A stretch of DNA of 64,000 bases from JBPCNH01 sp051001455 (GTDB lineage Bacteria > Actinomycetota > CADDZG01 > WHSQ01). The notes under the pieces were generated by a model. It was not told where the DNA came from, made no database searches, and saw only the letters and a list, made by a program, of their open reading frames with translations. The number at the start of each line of letters is the position of its first letter. Position 1 is the first letter of the stretch. A program made the translations under genes and the position numbers. Shown piece after piece: positions 16,882-25,444 of the stretch. The DNA lies in assembly GCA_051001455.1 (NCBI GenBank), contig JBPCNH010000023.1, positions 62,001-126,000 on the forward strand, read 5' to 3'.

Positions 16882-17422
16882 CTGCACGGGTTAAGGCTCG
16901 GCGGATCTCTTCGACCTGGCTTTCATCCAGCCACCGGGCAATGCCTCCGGCTACGGAGTCTGGGGTTACCTCCTTGCCCGAGCGCTTGAGGGCGAGGATG
17001 GTCTTGAAGACGAAGCCCCGATAGGCGCCGGGGATCGACAGACCCTCGACCTCTCCGGTGCGCTGCCACTCCTCCTCCACCGCAGCCATCTCGGGATCCT
17101 CCCACCAGGCGCGCCCCTCACCCTTGACGGTCGGTGGGCGCAGTGGAACCACGTTCACCGGCTTGGAGCCGGCGCGCCGCCACTCCGGCGCGTCGAGGTA
17201 ATCCGGCTCGAACGCCAGGCGCTTGCTCTCGAGGCTCGCTAGAGCCTGTTCGCTCTCGGCGTGCAGCACCAGCCGGAGCGTCCTTTCGCGTTCGTCGGGA
17301 ATGTTGCCGGCGTTGCGATAAGCAAGTGCTTCTTCGATGGTGAGCGCCTCGACATGGGCCCCGCCGGGACCCTCGCCGGTCCGGAATCGTGTGAGCTCGC
17401 GCTGCAGGTCCGCGAGATTCAT
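16868..17422 (-). CDS. Hypothetical cytoplasmic protein
   Basis: The protein is 184 residues, charged and without signal peptide or membrane segment. It is rich in E and R, with a central proline-containing stretch and a helical C-terminal third. I recognise no family. The last residues GFDR and the stop are supplied by the dispersed repeat, so the native end may once have been different. ATG 17422 is chosen with GAGGG 11 bases upstream. Codon use matches neighbours. Confidence 0.65.
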   Translation of the reverse strand: MNLADLQRELTRFRTGEGPGGAHVEALTIEEALAYRNAGNIPDERERTLRLVLHAESEQALASLESKRLAFEPDYLDAPEWRRAGSKPVNVVPLRPPTVKGEGRAWWEDPEMAAVEEEWQRTGEVEGLSIPGAYRGFVFKTILALKRSGKEVTPDSVAGGIARWLDESQVEEIRRALTRAGFDR

Positions 17423-17554
17423 CAGGTACCAGCCCTCTACGATCACATCACAGAGGGTAGAGCGGCCCCAGATCCGTGCCTCCAAGTAGTCGTGGGCGAA
17501 CCGTCGTCCGACAGGAGGTGCAACTATGCGGTGGCCACTCTCCCGCGTGGATCC

Positions 17555-20203
17555 CTACCAGCGTTGGCGTACGACTTTGGTCGCGACGCGGGTACGCAAG
17601 CGGTAGGCCGCGGCTCCTACGGTCATGGCGGCCGCAGAGAGATAGAGGAGCGCGAGTGCCGGATCGGGCGCCCGCCCGCGCGAGTGGTAGGTGGAGAAAG
17701 CAAACTCCTGCTCCTCCGCCTCGTTCGGATCGAACGCGGCCACCGTGGCAACCTGAGACTGCTGCTGTTCCTGTTGCGCGGCCGCACCTTGGAGATGCGG
17801 GTTGGGCTGAGGCTGCGTGTTGCTGACGGGGGCCGGTGGGGGAGGAGGCGGGGGCACGGGGACGGCGGCTACCAAAGGTAGCGGCTGTAGCAGCGTCGTG
17901 ACCGGCGGAAGCTCCTCGGGATCTTCGACGGCCTGCCCGAGTGGGCCGCAGACGACGGTTGCAGTGGCACCGGCTATGCCGGTCCCGCGCAGGGTAGCGA
18001 CCAGCTCGACGTCCTCGCGCGTCACCTTGGCAAGAGACGGGCATTCATAGGTAACTTCGAATCCCAACTCCTGCGTTTCGGTCACATCGATCGATGGATA
18101 GCCGGCCGGAGCGATGCTCGCGATAGATCCGTTACCCGAGGTCGCGACCAGCTCGACCGAAGCCTCGTCCGTGATGGCAGCCAAAGCCGCCAGGATCGGG
18201 CCGGCCAATGCTGAAACACCGTCGCTCTCTTGGTCGAGGATGTCGCATACGAGCGGCTCGCCCGGCGCGATGTCGTCGCGCCCGTCACCGTCACAGTCCA
18301 CACCGCCGGCCGGGGCCAGAGTGTCGGTAGCCTGGGCCATGCGCTCGAGATCCACGCGCGCTTCCTTTAGACCGAACGGTCCGAATACGGCCAGCCCGAC
18401 CTGCAAGACACCTTGATCCTTGAGGGCGTTGGCAACGAGCGCGAAAGGAGGACCGGGATGCTGAGCACTGTCCTCGAACCCTGCGTCTGTGATGTTGATC
18501 ATGACCTTGTAGGCGTCGGGTCGGAACTGTGCCTGCTGCCCGGGAGCCACACAAGCGCTCGACGGCGTCACACACCCCGGCTCGCCGACACCGGTAGCAG
18601 CTTGGTAAAGGGCGGTGAGTTGGGACTCCTCTTTCACCACACCGCCACCGCTCGCCTGCATCCGCTCGATGGCTGAGTTCAAGGAAGGGTCGACCGGCCC
18701 GACCGCGCGGCTCAGCCGATAGGGGAAGTCGCCGGCGGTCGGGTCCCCGTAACCCGCGATCGGGTAGTCCTTGTACTCGCCGAGGCCGAACTGCACGTCG
18801 ATCTTCGCGTCGGCAAGCTCCTGGGCGATGCGGTGCAGACCATGTTGCAGGCCCTTGATCGATGAGCTCATGGAGTGGGTCGTGTCCATCAGGAAGAAGA
18901 CATCGAGGGGCGTCGGTTGTGGAGGCAGTCCCAAGCGATAGCGAACGGTTTTGGACTCCCCCGGTCCCAGCCTGATCTTGGTGTTACCGGGCTCTAGCGA
19001 AACGTCTGTCTTGACCACCGGAGCCTGAGGAACGAGGGGCGGAAGAGATACGGACAACCCGGCGTAGCGCATGATCGCGTCGGGGGTAAGGCCGAACGCA
19101 GACGGCTTCGCCGACCTGTCGATCTGGACGTCAACGACATTCGGCGCGTCTTCAGGTTGCTTGACACCATCGATCAGCCCCGGCGTTATCTCTATCCAGT
19201 GGTACGGCGCCTGGAAACGGAAGACCGCTCCGCCGTTGATCGACATCACCATGTCCTCAGCACCGCCTCCATATGCAACCGAGAGCGTATGGAGTGACGG
19301 CGAAGCGACACTCGGCCATGTCTTCCCGCCATCCTTGGTCATGAAGAACGTCCCGCCATCCGGGTCGAACGCGGTGAGCTGATAGGGATCTCCGGGGCCA
19401 CGGAAAGTGTCCGCCAGGGAGATCGCCGGGACGTATTCGATCGAGACGAAATCACGACCGCCGTTGGTCGAGAAGCGCAGGGGGCCACCCCAAGCCCATA
19501 CGGTTTGCGGATCGAGGTCGTCCACCTGGAAGTCACTCATCGGCGCTTGGCTCCGCAACTCCCAGCTGTCGCCGCCGTTGCTACTGGCGTAAAGACCACC
19601 CGAAGGACCTCCGATGAGGAGATAGAGGTTCGACGGATCGCTCGGCGCGACACGGAGCCGCAACGCATTGCCTGCCGTGGTTGGGCCCGGGCTGACTTCC
19701 CGCCAGGTGCTCCCGTCATCCGAGCTCTTGATGACCCGCGCTCGGAACGAGACCGCCGGTGGTTTCGAACCCGTCTGTTCCTCGACCAGCTCCTCGACGA
19801 CTTTAGGCGGGAGCTTCTCCTGTACGACAAGGTAGACGGTGTCGCTGCCGCCGGTCGCTTCGGGGATGACGATCTGCTGGACGGATGCGGTCGTTGAGGA
19901 GATGGGTTGATCCAAGGTGGGGAGTACCTCGAGCGAGAACCTCTCGCTCCAGGAGCAACCACCGTCGGTGGAGCCCATCACCGAGATGCCGTTGGTGGCC
20001 CACAGCTCGGTGGGGCGATTGTGATTCACCGCATAGGCCGCCAGCCTCGGCGCGCCCGAGGTGAAGTCTGGGGCAGGGATCGTGGCCCACTCGCCCTCTA
20101 CGGTTACCCGCTCGCAAGGCGCTGCCTCGGCTCCCGGAGACGCGAACGGACCAAGCACGAGCACCGCCACGAGGCAGCCGACAACGGGCCTGATCCAGGT
20201 CAT
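17555..20203 (-). CDS. Secreted surface protein with BNR beta-propeller and von Willebrand A domain
   Basis: The 882-residue protein has a signal peptide (1-27), a propeller with Asp-box repeats (STDGGCSW about 78-85, SSDDGSTW 160-167, SSNGGDSW 207-214, TKDGGKTW 289-296), and a VWA domain from about 433 with MIDAS motif DTTHSMS (D440). The VWA text (LDVFFLMDTTHSMSSSI, then FGLGEYKDYP) resembles integrin beta I-like domains. Near the end come a proline-rich linker (about 775-790), a Q-rich stretch, a membrane helix (about 850-868) and a basic tail, so the protein is anchored and faces outward. It may mediate adhesion; ligand unknown. Confidence 0.85.
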   Translation of the reverse strand: MTWIRPVVGCLVAVLVLGPFASPGAEAAPCERVTVEGEWATIPAPDFTSGAPRLAAYAVNHNRPTELWATNGISVMGSTDGGCSWSERFSLEVLPTLDQPISSTTASVQQIVIPEATGGSDTVYLVVQEKLPPKVVEELVEEQTGSKPPAVSFRARVIKSSDDGSTWREVSPGPTTAGNALRLRVAPSDPSNLYLLIGGPSGGLYASSNGGDSWELRSQAPMSDFQVDDLDPQTVWAWGGPLRFSTNGGRDFVSIEYVPAISLADTFRGPGDPYQLTAFDPDGGTFFMTKDGGKTWPSVASPSLHTLSVAYGGGAEDMVMSINGGAVFRFQAPYHWIEITPGLIDGVKQPEDAPNVVDVQIDRSAKPSAFGLTPDAIMRYAGLSVSLPPLVPQAPVVKTDVSLEPGNTKIRLGPGESKTVRYRLGLPPQPTPLDVFFLMDTTHSMSSSIKGLQHGLHRIAQELADAKIDVQFGLGEYKDYPIAGYGDPTAGDFPYRLSRAVGPVDPSLNSAIERMQASGGGVVKEESQLTALYQAATGVGEPGCVTPSSACVAPGQQAQFRPDAYKVMINITDAGFEDSAQHPGPPFALVANALKDQGVLQVGLAVFGPFGLKEARVDLERMAQATDTLAPAGGVDCDGDGRDDIAPGEPLVCDILDQESDGVSALAGPILAALAAITDEASVELVATSGNGSIASIAPAGYPSIDVTETQELGFEVTYECPSLAKVTREDVELVATLRGTGIAGATATVVCGPLGQAVEDPEELPPVTTLLQPLPLVAAVPVPPPPPPPAPVSNTQPQPNPHLQGAAAQQEQQQSQVATVAAFDPNEAEEQEFAFSTYHSRGRAPDPALALLYLSAAAMTVGAAAYRLRTRVATKVVRQRW

Positions 20204-20422
20204 TCAATTGGTATTCGCCGCCTAGGGGTCATTCCCTCAAGCGGACCCGGGATATCGCACCCTAGGGGGCGCCGGAACGCCCCTGACGCCCAGCGACGCG
20301 GCCGGATCATTGGGAAAGGATCGAAGCAGAGGAAGGAACTCCCCGCAGGTGGCCTGATGCGCGGGAAAACAAGCACGCGAAACGGAACATTGAGGCCTCT
20401 CGACTGTGCCCTAAATAGGCCC

Positions 20423-20434
20423 TACTGTTGCTGG
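20423..20434 (+). promoter_or_regulatory. -10 box of a probable leaderless promoter for the PadR gene
   Basis: TACTGT is followed by six bases and then the GTG start. There is no ribosome site, and the reading frame upstream of the GTG is not protein-like. Confidence 0.55.
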
Positions 20435-20776
20435 GTGAGACGACGCGCAGGAGACCTGCTGCCGTTGGAGCGCCGCATCCTTGAGATCGCAGCGGGGGCT
20501 CACGGTGAGATTCACGGCTTCGCACTCGCGCGGGAATTGGCACCGGACGACGACGAGAACCGTCTTGTCGGTCACGGGACCCTCTACAAGGCGCTCGACC
20601 GGATGCGCGAACAAGGCCTGCTAGACGCGCGTTGGGAGGATGCCGACGTCGCCGAGCGACAGCGCCGCCCGAGACGGCGCCTGTACCAGATCACCTACGC
20701 GGGCCGGGTGGCGATCACGACGACGTTGTCGCGCGCGGCTGCGATGCGTGTCGCTACCACGGGCACGACGCCATGA
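20435..20776 (+). CDS. PadR family transcriptional regulator
   Basis: This 113-residue winged-helix protein contains the PadR pattern: LPLERRILEIAAG, GTLYKALDRMREQGLLDARWED, and RRLYQITYAGR forming the wing. PadR proteins are usually repressors of small membrane or transporter genes. It overlaps the next gene by four bases (ATGA), as is common for PadR genes paired with a membrane protein. The C-terminal dimerisation helix is short. A perfect 24-bp palindrome 400 bases downstream is a possible binding site, though not of classical PadR form. Confidence 0.85.
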   Translation: MRRRAGDLLPLERRILEIAAGAHGEIHGFALARELAPDDDENRLVGHGTLYKALDRMREQGLLDARWEDADVAERQRRPRRRLYQITYAGRVAITTTLSRAAAMRVATTGTTP

Positions 20777-21177
20777 CCCGTCTCGGTGTTCCAGAAGCAC
20801 TCATCCGGCGATGGGTCCAGCTCTATACATTCGCACTACCGCGCGACGTCGCCGAGGAGCGATGGAACGAGATCTGGTCGGATCTCTGGGAGCAACGTTC
20901 CGCGGCATCCCGGGACGGAGCGATCCTCCGGCGAGCACTTGCTGGGGCGCCTGCCGACCTCGGGTGGCGCGTGACCAAGGGACTCCTTCCTCCGTGGCTC
21001 CGCGTCGCCACCCGGTTATCCGCTGCGGCAGCCGGGTGCTTCATCCTGTCGAACACCCAACACCAGACCGAACACCACACCTTGATCGGAAATGCGACGT
21101 ACGGGTTTTACTTCGTGTTCGCTTTCGGAGCTCTCGTTGCGGCAGTGACCGGTGCTTGGCAGAGGTCCAGGGGGTAG
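20773..21177 (+). CDS. Small membrane protein paired with PadR
   Basis: The 134-residue protein begins with a soluble helical segment (LIRRWVQLYTFALPRDVAEERWNEIWSDLWEQ when read in parts) that resembles the HAAS/permease-prefix segment often encoded beside PadR regulators, followed by two hydrophobic helices (about 70-90 and 105-125). Translation is coupled to padR. It likely works with PadR in sensing or silencing a membrane process; no biochemical role can be assigned. Confidence 0.7.
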   Translation: MTRLGVPEALIRRWVQLYTFALPRDVAEERWNEIWSDLWEQRSAASRDGAILRRALAGAPADLGWRVTKGLLPPWLRVATRLSAAAAGCFILSNTQHQTEHHTLIGNATYGFYFVFAFGALVAAVTGAWQRSRG

Positions 21178-21194
21178 CCTCACCGGCCCCTTTG

Positions 21195-21218
21195 CTATAG
21201 GAAGGTACCTTCCTATAG
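21195..21218. promoter_or_regulatory. Perfect 24-bp palindrome, probable operator
   Basis: CTATAGGAAGGT is followed immediately by its exact complement. It lies 14 bases before the ATG of the next gene. A -10-like TATAGA overlaps its right end and TTTGCT overlaps its left end with 16 bases between, so a bound dimer would block the promoter. Confidence 0.65.
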
Positions 21219-21231
21219 ACTCCGTGCCGGG

Positions 21232-21690
21232 ATGGAAGACGGCAATCACGCTCGCGACCTGAGACCGCTGTGGAGGGGCGCCCTAGTGACGACCCTCAGC
21301 GTCGGGCTGTTCCCACGGCTGAACGCGGTCATCAATGAGGACGTCCCCATCTGGCACCTTGATCCCGAGGCGCGCGTCCTGTTCCCTCTCATCCTTATCT
21401 TGAGCATGCTGCTCTTCTTCTTCCTCGGCAGATGGGCGTGGCGCACGGATCGCGGCAACAGGCCTGCCAAGGTAGGCCTAGTTTGCGGGATCCTCAGCAT
21501 TGTGGGCGCGGTCGCGTTCTTCCTCTCGCTTCCGATCATGCTGGGCGGGTTCGCCACCACGGTCGGGCTCGAGGGCCGCAGAAGAGCTGCGACTCACGGC
21601 CGCAGCGGTCAAGCCAACGCCGCGGTAGCGCTCGGTGTATTCGGATTCGTGATCGGCGCCGCGATCTGGTTGCTCGCCGGGTCGATCTGA
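21232..21690 (+). CDS. Hypothetical four-helix membrane protein
   Basis: The 152-residue product has hydrophobic segments at about 15-30, 50-68, 78-100 and 128-150, with a conserved-looking basic loop between the third and fourth. I recognise no family beyond a DUF4190-like arrangement. It is the only gene behind the 24-bp palindrome and is therefore probably tightly controlled. It ends about 85 bases before the left edge of the candidate tRNA-Sec island. Confidence 0.7.
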   Translation: MEDGNHARDLRPLWRGALVTTLSVGLFPRLNAVINEDVPIWHLDPEARVLFPLILILSMLLFFFLGRWAWRTDRGNRPAKVGLVCGILSIVGAVAFFLSLPIMLGGFATTVGLEGRRRAATHGRSGQANAAVALGVFGFVIGAAIWLLAGSI

Positions 21691-21775
21691 CATCCGCTCG
21701 ACCCCCCAAGGCCGATTCACCCGGGTCGAGCCCGTCGAGTCAGGACATCTCACCTTCTAGGCGCGCCCCGATGGA

Positions 21776-21804
21776 AGCGGAGGCGGACGGGAATCGAACC
21801 CGCC
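21776..21804 (+). repeat. Duplicate of the tRNA-Sec 3' end (candidate attachment site)
   Basis: These 29 bases are identical to 28892-28920, which cover the T arm, the 3' acceptor strand and three bases beyond the tRNA-Sec gene. The two copies are in the same orientation and 7.1 kb apart. A displaced tRNA 3' end is the usual scar of site-specific integration. The rest of a tRNA is missing here: the sequence beyond 21804 does not fold as one. Confidence 0.65.
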
Positions 21805-21916
21805 AAGGGAGCCACGAAGTGGCGAGGCGGGTGAAGATGGCTCCGGGCACCTGGGCGGGTCCGCCGAGACCCACAACCGGGGAGGCCATAGATCACTCTC
21901 GTCCGCAGGATCGATC

Positions 21917-22435
21917 GTGAGTTCGCCCGCGGCCGGAACCGTTTATAGGTGGCCGGGTTGTTGCGGCGATGACTTCGTTTGCGTCAGTTTCGACTCCGGT
22001 GGGAGTGCCGCGATCGGGTACCTGAGCAACCGCGCGGTCAGCGGCACCCGAATTTCGGGCAGGTCACGGATCGGTACGGTCGCATGGCCGCATGCTTCGA
22101 ACGGGGACTACGCACACATCCATGTCCAAGTGCATCAGGGACCGAACTGTACGGAAGGTAGCGAACCGGTCGCTTTCGATGTCGCTCACGGCTTCAAGTG
22201 GCGATGCACCCCGGATCTGCCCTATTCGGGATCGGTGAACCAGTACTCAGGTCTGGCTGTTGATCGATGTGGGTCGCCGATAGCGGATGAAACGACGATA
22301 TCCATGAACCAGTTGAATGGGGGACTGGGAGAAGCGTCCTGGTTGACGGTGCTGGTTTCTCGATTGATCCGGGTCGTAGGAAGCTTCATGGCCGGCTCGA
22401 CTGACTCCGCGACGACCTACGCAGGGTCTATCTGA
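21917..22435 (+). pseudogene. Probable 5'-truncated M23 (LytM-type) peptidase
   Basis: The 172-residue frame starts GTG with AAGTVYRWPG, then DFVCVSFDSGG, RISGRSRIGTVAW and YAHIHVQVHQG. These match the second half of an M23 endopeptidase domain, with the H-x-H of the zinc site at YAHIHV. The first zinc ligands and any signal peptide are missing, and the frame begins near the candidate island edge, so it looks like a fragment. It overlaps the end of the convergent plastocyanin gene by eight bases. Confidence 0.55.
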
Positions 22436-22886
22436 CGACTACGGTCCCAACCATCCCCGTGCCATCCGGAAGGCCGTGTACGCGGCAGTAGTAGGTGAAT
22501 TCTCCGGGTTCATCGAAGGCATAGCTGAAGGTGTCGCCCATACCCAGGCACTTGTCCGAATCGATGGGCCCGCACTTGGGGCTGGAATCGAAGGAGCCAT
22601 CGGCGGCAGTGACTGAATGAGGTTGGTCCCCGGTCTGCTCCCAGTTCACCGTTGCGCCTGCTTCAACGGTAATGGTGCGTGGGATGAAGTTCGTATCGAT
22701 GACCTTGGCGGAGGCATCGGTCGTGTTCTTGCGGGACGTGTCCTCCACAGTGGGTGGTGCTGTTCGAGGACGTCCAGGTTCCTCCGAAGCTGGACGTCCA
22801 GGTTCTTCCGAACCGCACCCGCTCAAGAGAAGGACGCACGCCGTGGCAAGGGCGACGGTGAGGTAACGAAGTCTCATAACAGACAT
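22428..22886 (-). CDS. Plastocyanin/azurin-like copper lipoprotein
   Basis: The 152-residue protein has a lipoprotein signal with LLSGC (C24), a short disordered linker containing the duplicated EEPGRP unit (two near-identical 27-base stretches about 22768-22812), and a cupredoxin domain with ligands H90, C134, H137 and M145. It is membrane-tethered outside the cell and could pass electrons or buffer copper. It is distinct from the cupredoxin at 14590. It is inside the candidate island, with the ferritin-like genes nearby. Confidence 0.88.
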   Translation of the reverse strand: MSVMRLRYLTVALATACVLLLSGCGSEEPGRPASEEPGRPRTAPPTVEDTSRKNTTDASAKVIDTNFIPRTITVEAGATVNWEQTGDQPHSVTAADGSFDSSPKCGPIDSDKCLGMGDTFSYAFDEPGEFTYYCRVHGLPDGTGMVGTVVVR

Positions 22887-23046
22887 TCGACGCCAACCGA
22901 TGCGATGGATGGGTCTTTGCTTGCTTCGTTCTCGCTATCCCATACACCGGCCAGAGAAGCTTGACAGGCTCTAATACATTAAGAAACCCACCGAAAAAGG
23001 GGTAAAGAGACCCATCCCGCGGCGGGTCGCGCTCCGAATACAAGGC

Positions 23047-23727
23047 ATGAAGCTGCCAAGAAGTGTGCAGGCGTTCGGTGCCGTGTCGGTCATGGTAATC
23101 CCGGCCCTGATGGCCATCTTCCTCACCCGTTCGGAGGCAATTGATCGGGTGCCGGCGGTAACCCAGGTCCTTCAAGCCGTTTCCGATGGGAAACGATCCC
23201 AGGCCGCGCTGGATTCTCCGGTGGCGGAGGCGGTCCAGGGCGGCAAGAACATCGCGATCGACTTCGAGCGAGGCCGCCGGACGTCGCTGGGTCAGATGAA
23301 GATCCCGGCGATCGGGCTGAAGACCAAGTTCTACGACGGCGTCGTCGACGAAGCGGTGAAACTCGGCCCAGGACATTGGCCGGGGACCCCATGGCCCGGG
23401 CAGCGTGGTAACAGCGTATTTGCGGGGCATCGGACGACACATACGCGCCCGTTCGGTGATCTCGACCTGCTTCAACCGGGCGACCGCATCCATATCGGTA
23501 TGCGAAATGCCAGTCCGACGACGTATCGCGTCGTGAGGACACTCATCGTTCCCGAGGCGGAGTACGCAAAAGCCGTACTGAAGCAACCTCGCCACAAACG
23601 CGTACGCCTGATCACTCTGTTCGCATGCACTCCCAAGGGTTCCCTCAGCCACCGCATCATCGTGCAGGCGAAGGCCGACCCCGAAGGCGGGAGCAAGAAG
23701 CGGGGAAGCAAGGAGGTCGAGCGATGA
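23047..23727 (+). CDS. Class E/F-like sortase
   Basis: The 226-residue protein has an N-terminal membrane helix (about 8-28) and a sortase fold with H128 (FAGHRTTH), C194 (TLFACTP) and R203 (SHRIIV), the three catalytic residues. The LGPGHWPGTPWPGQ segment is typical of actinobacterial sortases. It would join cell-wall sorting-signal proteins to peptidoglycan or pilins. No LPXTG/LAXTG protein is obvious nearby. The gene is 57 bases upstream of the ferritin-like genes and may be co-transcribed with them. Confidence 0.9.
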   Translation: MKLPRSVQAFGAVSVMVIPALMAIFLTRSEAIDRVPAVTQVLQAVSDGKRSQAALDSPVAEAVQGGKNIAIDFERGRRTSLGQMKIPAIGLKTKFYDGVVDEAVKLGPGHWPGTPWPGQRGNSVFAGHRTTHTRPFGDLDLLQPGDRIHIGMRNASPTTYRVVRTLIVPEAEYAKAVLKQPRHKRVRLITLFACTPKGSLSHRIIVQAKADPEGGSKKRGSKEVER

Positions 23728-23784
23728 GACCTTTGTGAGGCGACTTTCGTTCTCGTTCTTCACTATCAAGGAGGTGTAGCAAGA

Positions 23785-24420
23785 ATGACCAACAAAGAGA
23801 TATTCAATGGAGAGGCGGTCATGTCGTTCGACAACGAGCATGACCGACGTAACTTCCTCAAGTGGGCAGGCGTCGTCGGAGTCGGCAGCACGCTTGCCGT
23901 CGCCGGATTCAGCCGTGGAACGGTCTCCGCTCAGGCGGAAGGCGGCGATCTAGACATCCTGAACTACGCCCTGACGCTCGAGTACCTGGAAGCGGACTTC
24001 TATGCCCAGGGAGTCGACGCTGGGGTTCTGTCCGGACGAGAGCTCGCGCTCGTCACTCCGATCCGTGACCACGAGGCTGCACACGTCACAGCCCTCACGT
24101 CTACGATCAACGACCTTGGCGGGACACCCGTCAAGTCCCCGAAGTTCAAGTATCCGGAAGGGACCTTTACCAAGAAGGCGGCGTTCCTCGAGACCGCATC
24201 GGTGTTCGAGGAGCTCGGTGTCACCGCTTATCACGGTCAGGTCACTCTCATCAAGAACGTCGACATCCTCGCCGCGGCAGCTGCGATCGCTGGGGTCGAG
24301 TCACGTCACGCCGCGATCCTCGCGGACCTAACCGGTGGCGATCCTTTCCCTGCACCGGTAGAGGAGACGGCAACGATGAAGCAGGTCCTCAAGGCCGCAA
24401 AACCATTCATCAAGAGTTAA
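23785..24420 (+). CDS. Tat-exported ferritin-like domain protein (first copy)
   Basis: The 211-residue protein has a twin-arginine signal (DRRNFLKWAGVVG) and a Ferritin_2-like domain: LNYALTLEYLEADFY, then RDHEAAHVTAL, and GVESRHAAIL near the end. The paired E/H motifs are the likely di-metal site. A perfect AAGGAGGTG ribosome site precedes the ATG. It is followed by a paralogue after 13 bases and then tatA-tatB-tatC, so cargo and export machine are encoded together. Function could be iron storage or peroxide handling in the cell envelope. Confidence 0.88.
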   Translation: MTNKEIFNGEAVMSFDNEHDRRNFLKWAGVVGVGSTLAVAGFSRGTVSAQAEGGDLDILNYALTLEYLEADFYAQGVDAGVLSGRELALVTPIRDHEAAHVTALTSTINDLGGTPVKSPKFKYPEGTFTKKAAFLETASVFEELGVTAYHGQVTLIKNVDILAAAAAIAGVESRHAAILADLTGGDPFPAPVEETATMKQVLKAAKPFIKS

Positions 24421-24433
24421 GGAGGCGACAACA

Positions 24434-25063
24434 ATGGATAGACGCATTTTCTTGAAAGGTTCGGCTGCCGTCATTCCGGCGTCGGTCGGCCTGCAGATGC
24501 TGACGACGCGCTTCGCGTATGCACAGAGCGCAGACTTCGGGAGTGACGAGGACGTGCTCAACTACGCACTGACGCTCGAGTTCCTGGAATCCGAGTTCTA
24601 CCGTCAGGGCAACGGTGCAGGGCTCCTGTCGGGCAAGGACGCGGAGTATGCCAAGACGATCGGTGCCGATGAGGACGCGCACGTGGCGGCCATCACCGAC
24701 ACGATCATGAAGATCGGCGGCACGCCGATAGAAGCACCTGCGGTCGATTTCGGCAAGGCATTCGCCAGCAGGAAGAGCTTCCTCGAAACGGCTCACGTGT
24801 TCGAGAACCTCGGTGTGAGTGCTTACCTCGGGGCTGCAGGGTTCATCCAGAACAAGGACATCCTGCAGGCCGCGGCCGGGATCTTCGGGGTCGAAGCTCG
24901 GCACGCTGCCGTCATCGGCAACATGCTCGGGCTAGAGCCTGAAGGTGGGGTCTACATGGGCGTGACCGAGACTCCGCAGGACAAGGCGGCGGTGCTGAAA
25001 GCCGCTGCGCCGTTCCTCGCGGGCGCCGGGGCCATGACCGGAGGAGCTGCCGCGACGCTCTGA
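24434..25063 (+). CDS. Tat-exported ferritin-like domain protein (second copy)
   Basis: The 209-residue paralogue keeps the same order: twin-arginine signal (DRRIFLKGSAAV), LNYALTLEFLESEFY, ADEDAHVAAI and GVEARHAAVI. It differs from the first copy in about half of its positions, so the duplication is old. It is preceded by GGAGG ten bases before ATG. A hairpin that could terminate transcription or attenuate it follows before tatA. Confidence 0.88.
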   Translation: MDRRIFLKGSAAVIPASVGLQMLTTRFAYAQSADFGSDEDVLNYALTLEFLESEFYRQGNGAGLLSGKDAEYAKTIGADEDAHVAAITDTIMKIGGTPIEAPAVDFGKAFASRKSFLETAHVFENLGVSAYLGAAGFIQNKDILQAAAGIFGVEARHAAVIGNMLGLEPEGGVYMGVTETPQDKAAVLKAAAPFLAGAGAMTGGAAATL

Positions 25064-25072
25064 TGCACGACT

Positions 25073-25109
25073 CGGCCGAGGGCGGGAGTGTGTGCCCGTT
25101 CCTCGGCCG
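25073..25109 (+). terminator. Hairpin between the ferritin-like genes and tatA
   Basis: CGGCCGAGG pairs with CCTCGGCCG across a 19-base middle that itself contains GCGGG/CCCGT. There is no T tract, so it may be a partial terminator. Confidence 0.45.
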
Positions 25110-25164
25110 GTTCCCGGACGCTCAGGCGAGCGTTCACCTATCTAGTTACTGAAGGAGTACCCGA

Positions 25165-25443
25165 ATGAGTTTGCCAGGTGGTGCCGAACTGCTGCTGATA
25201 CTTGCGGTGGTCATGCTCCTCTTCGGAGCCAAGAAGCTGCCCGAGCTTGCCCGATCGATGGGCCGAGCGGGCAAAGAGTTCAAGGCCGGGGTCAATGAAG
25301 GCGCAGTGGAGAGCCCTGTCGAAGGGCCTTGCCCGTTCTGCGAGGTTCCGGTCCCCGCTGAGGCGAGGTTCTGCCCCGGTTGCGCGCGCAGTGCGGACGA
25401 CATCGTTGCCGCGCGACCCGTTCCACTTACCAAGGCTTCGTAA
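25165..25443 (+). CDS. tatA: TatA-type translocase subunit with C-terminal zinc ribbon
   Basis: The 92-residue protein begins as a normal TatA/E: a membrane helix (about 7-20) and LLFGAKKLPELARSMGRAGKEF. After residue 50 the usual acidic tail is replaced by a zinc ribbon, C56-P-F-C59 and C70-P-G-C73. It is first of three adjacent tat genes. TatA forms the protein-conducting assembly; the ribbon would face the cytoplasm and could bind folded cargo. GAAGGAG stands before the ATG. Confidence 0.9.
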   Translation: MSLPGGAELLLILAVVMLLFGAKKLPELARSMGRAGKEFKAGVNEGAVESPVEGPCPFCEVPVPAEARFCPGCARSADDIVAARPVPLTKAS

Positions 25444-25444
25444 G

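Noticed and set aside
16774..16887. N-terminal extension of the ECF sigma through the dispersed repeat
   Set aside because: The extension reads the palindromic repeat and has no conserved residues; a promoter and GTG with ribosome site lie downstream.
21776..21880. Possible second complete tRNA gene
   Set aside because: Only the T arm and acceptor 3' strand match; no 5' acceptor strand or anticodon arm can be paired.
23047..23727. Sortase-linked pilus operon
   Set aside because: No sorting-signal (LPXTG-like) protein lies next to the sortase, so no such operon can be claimed.
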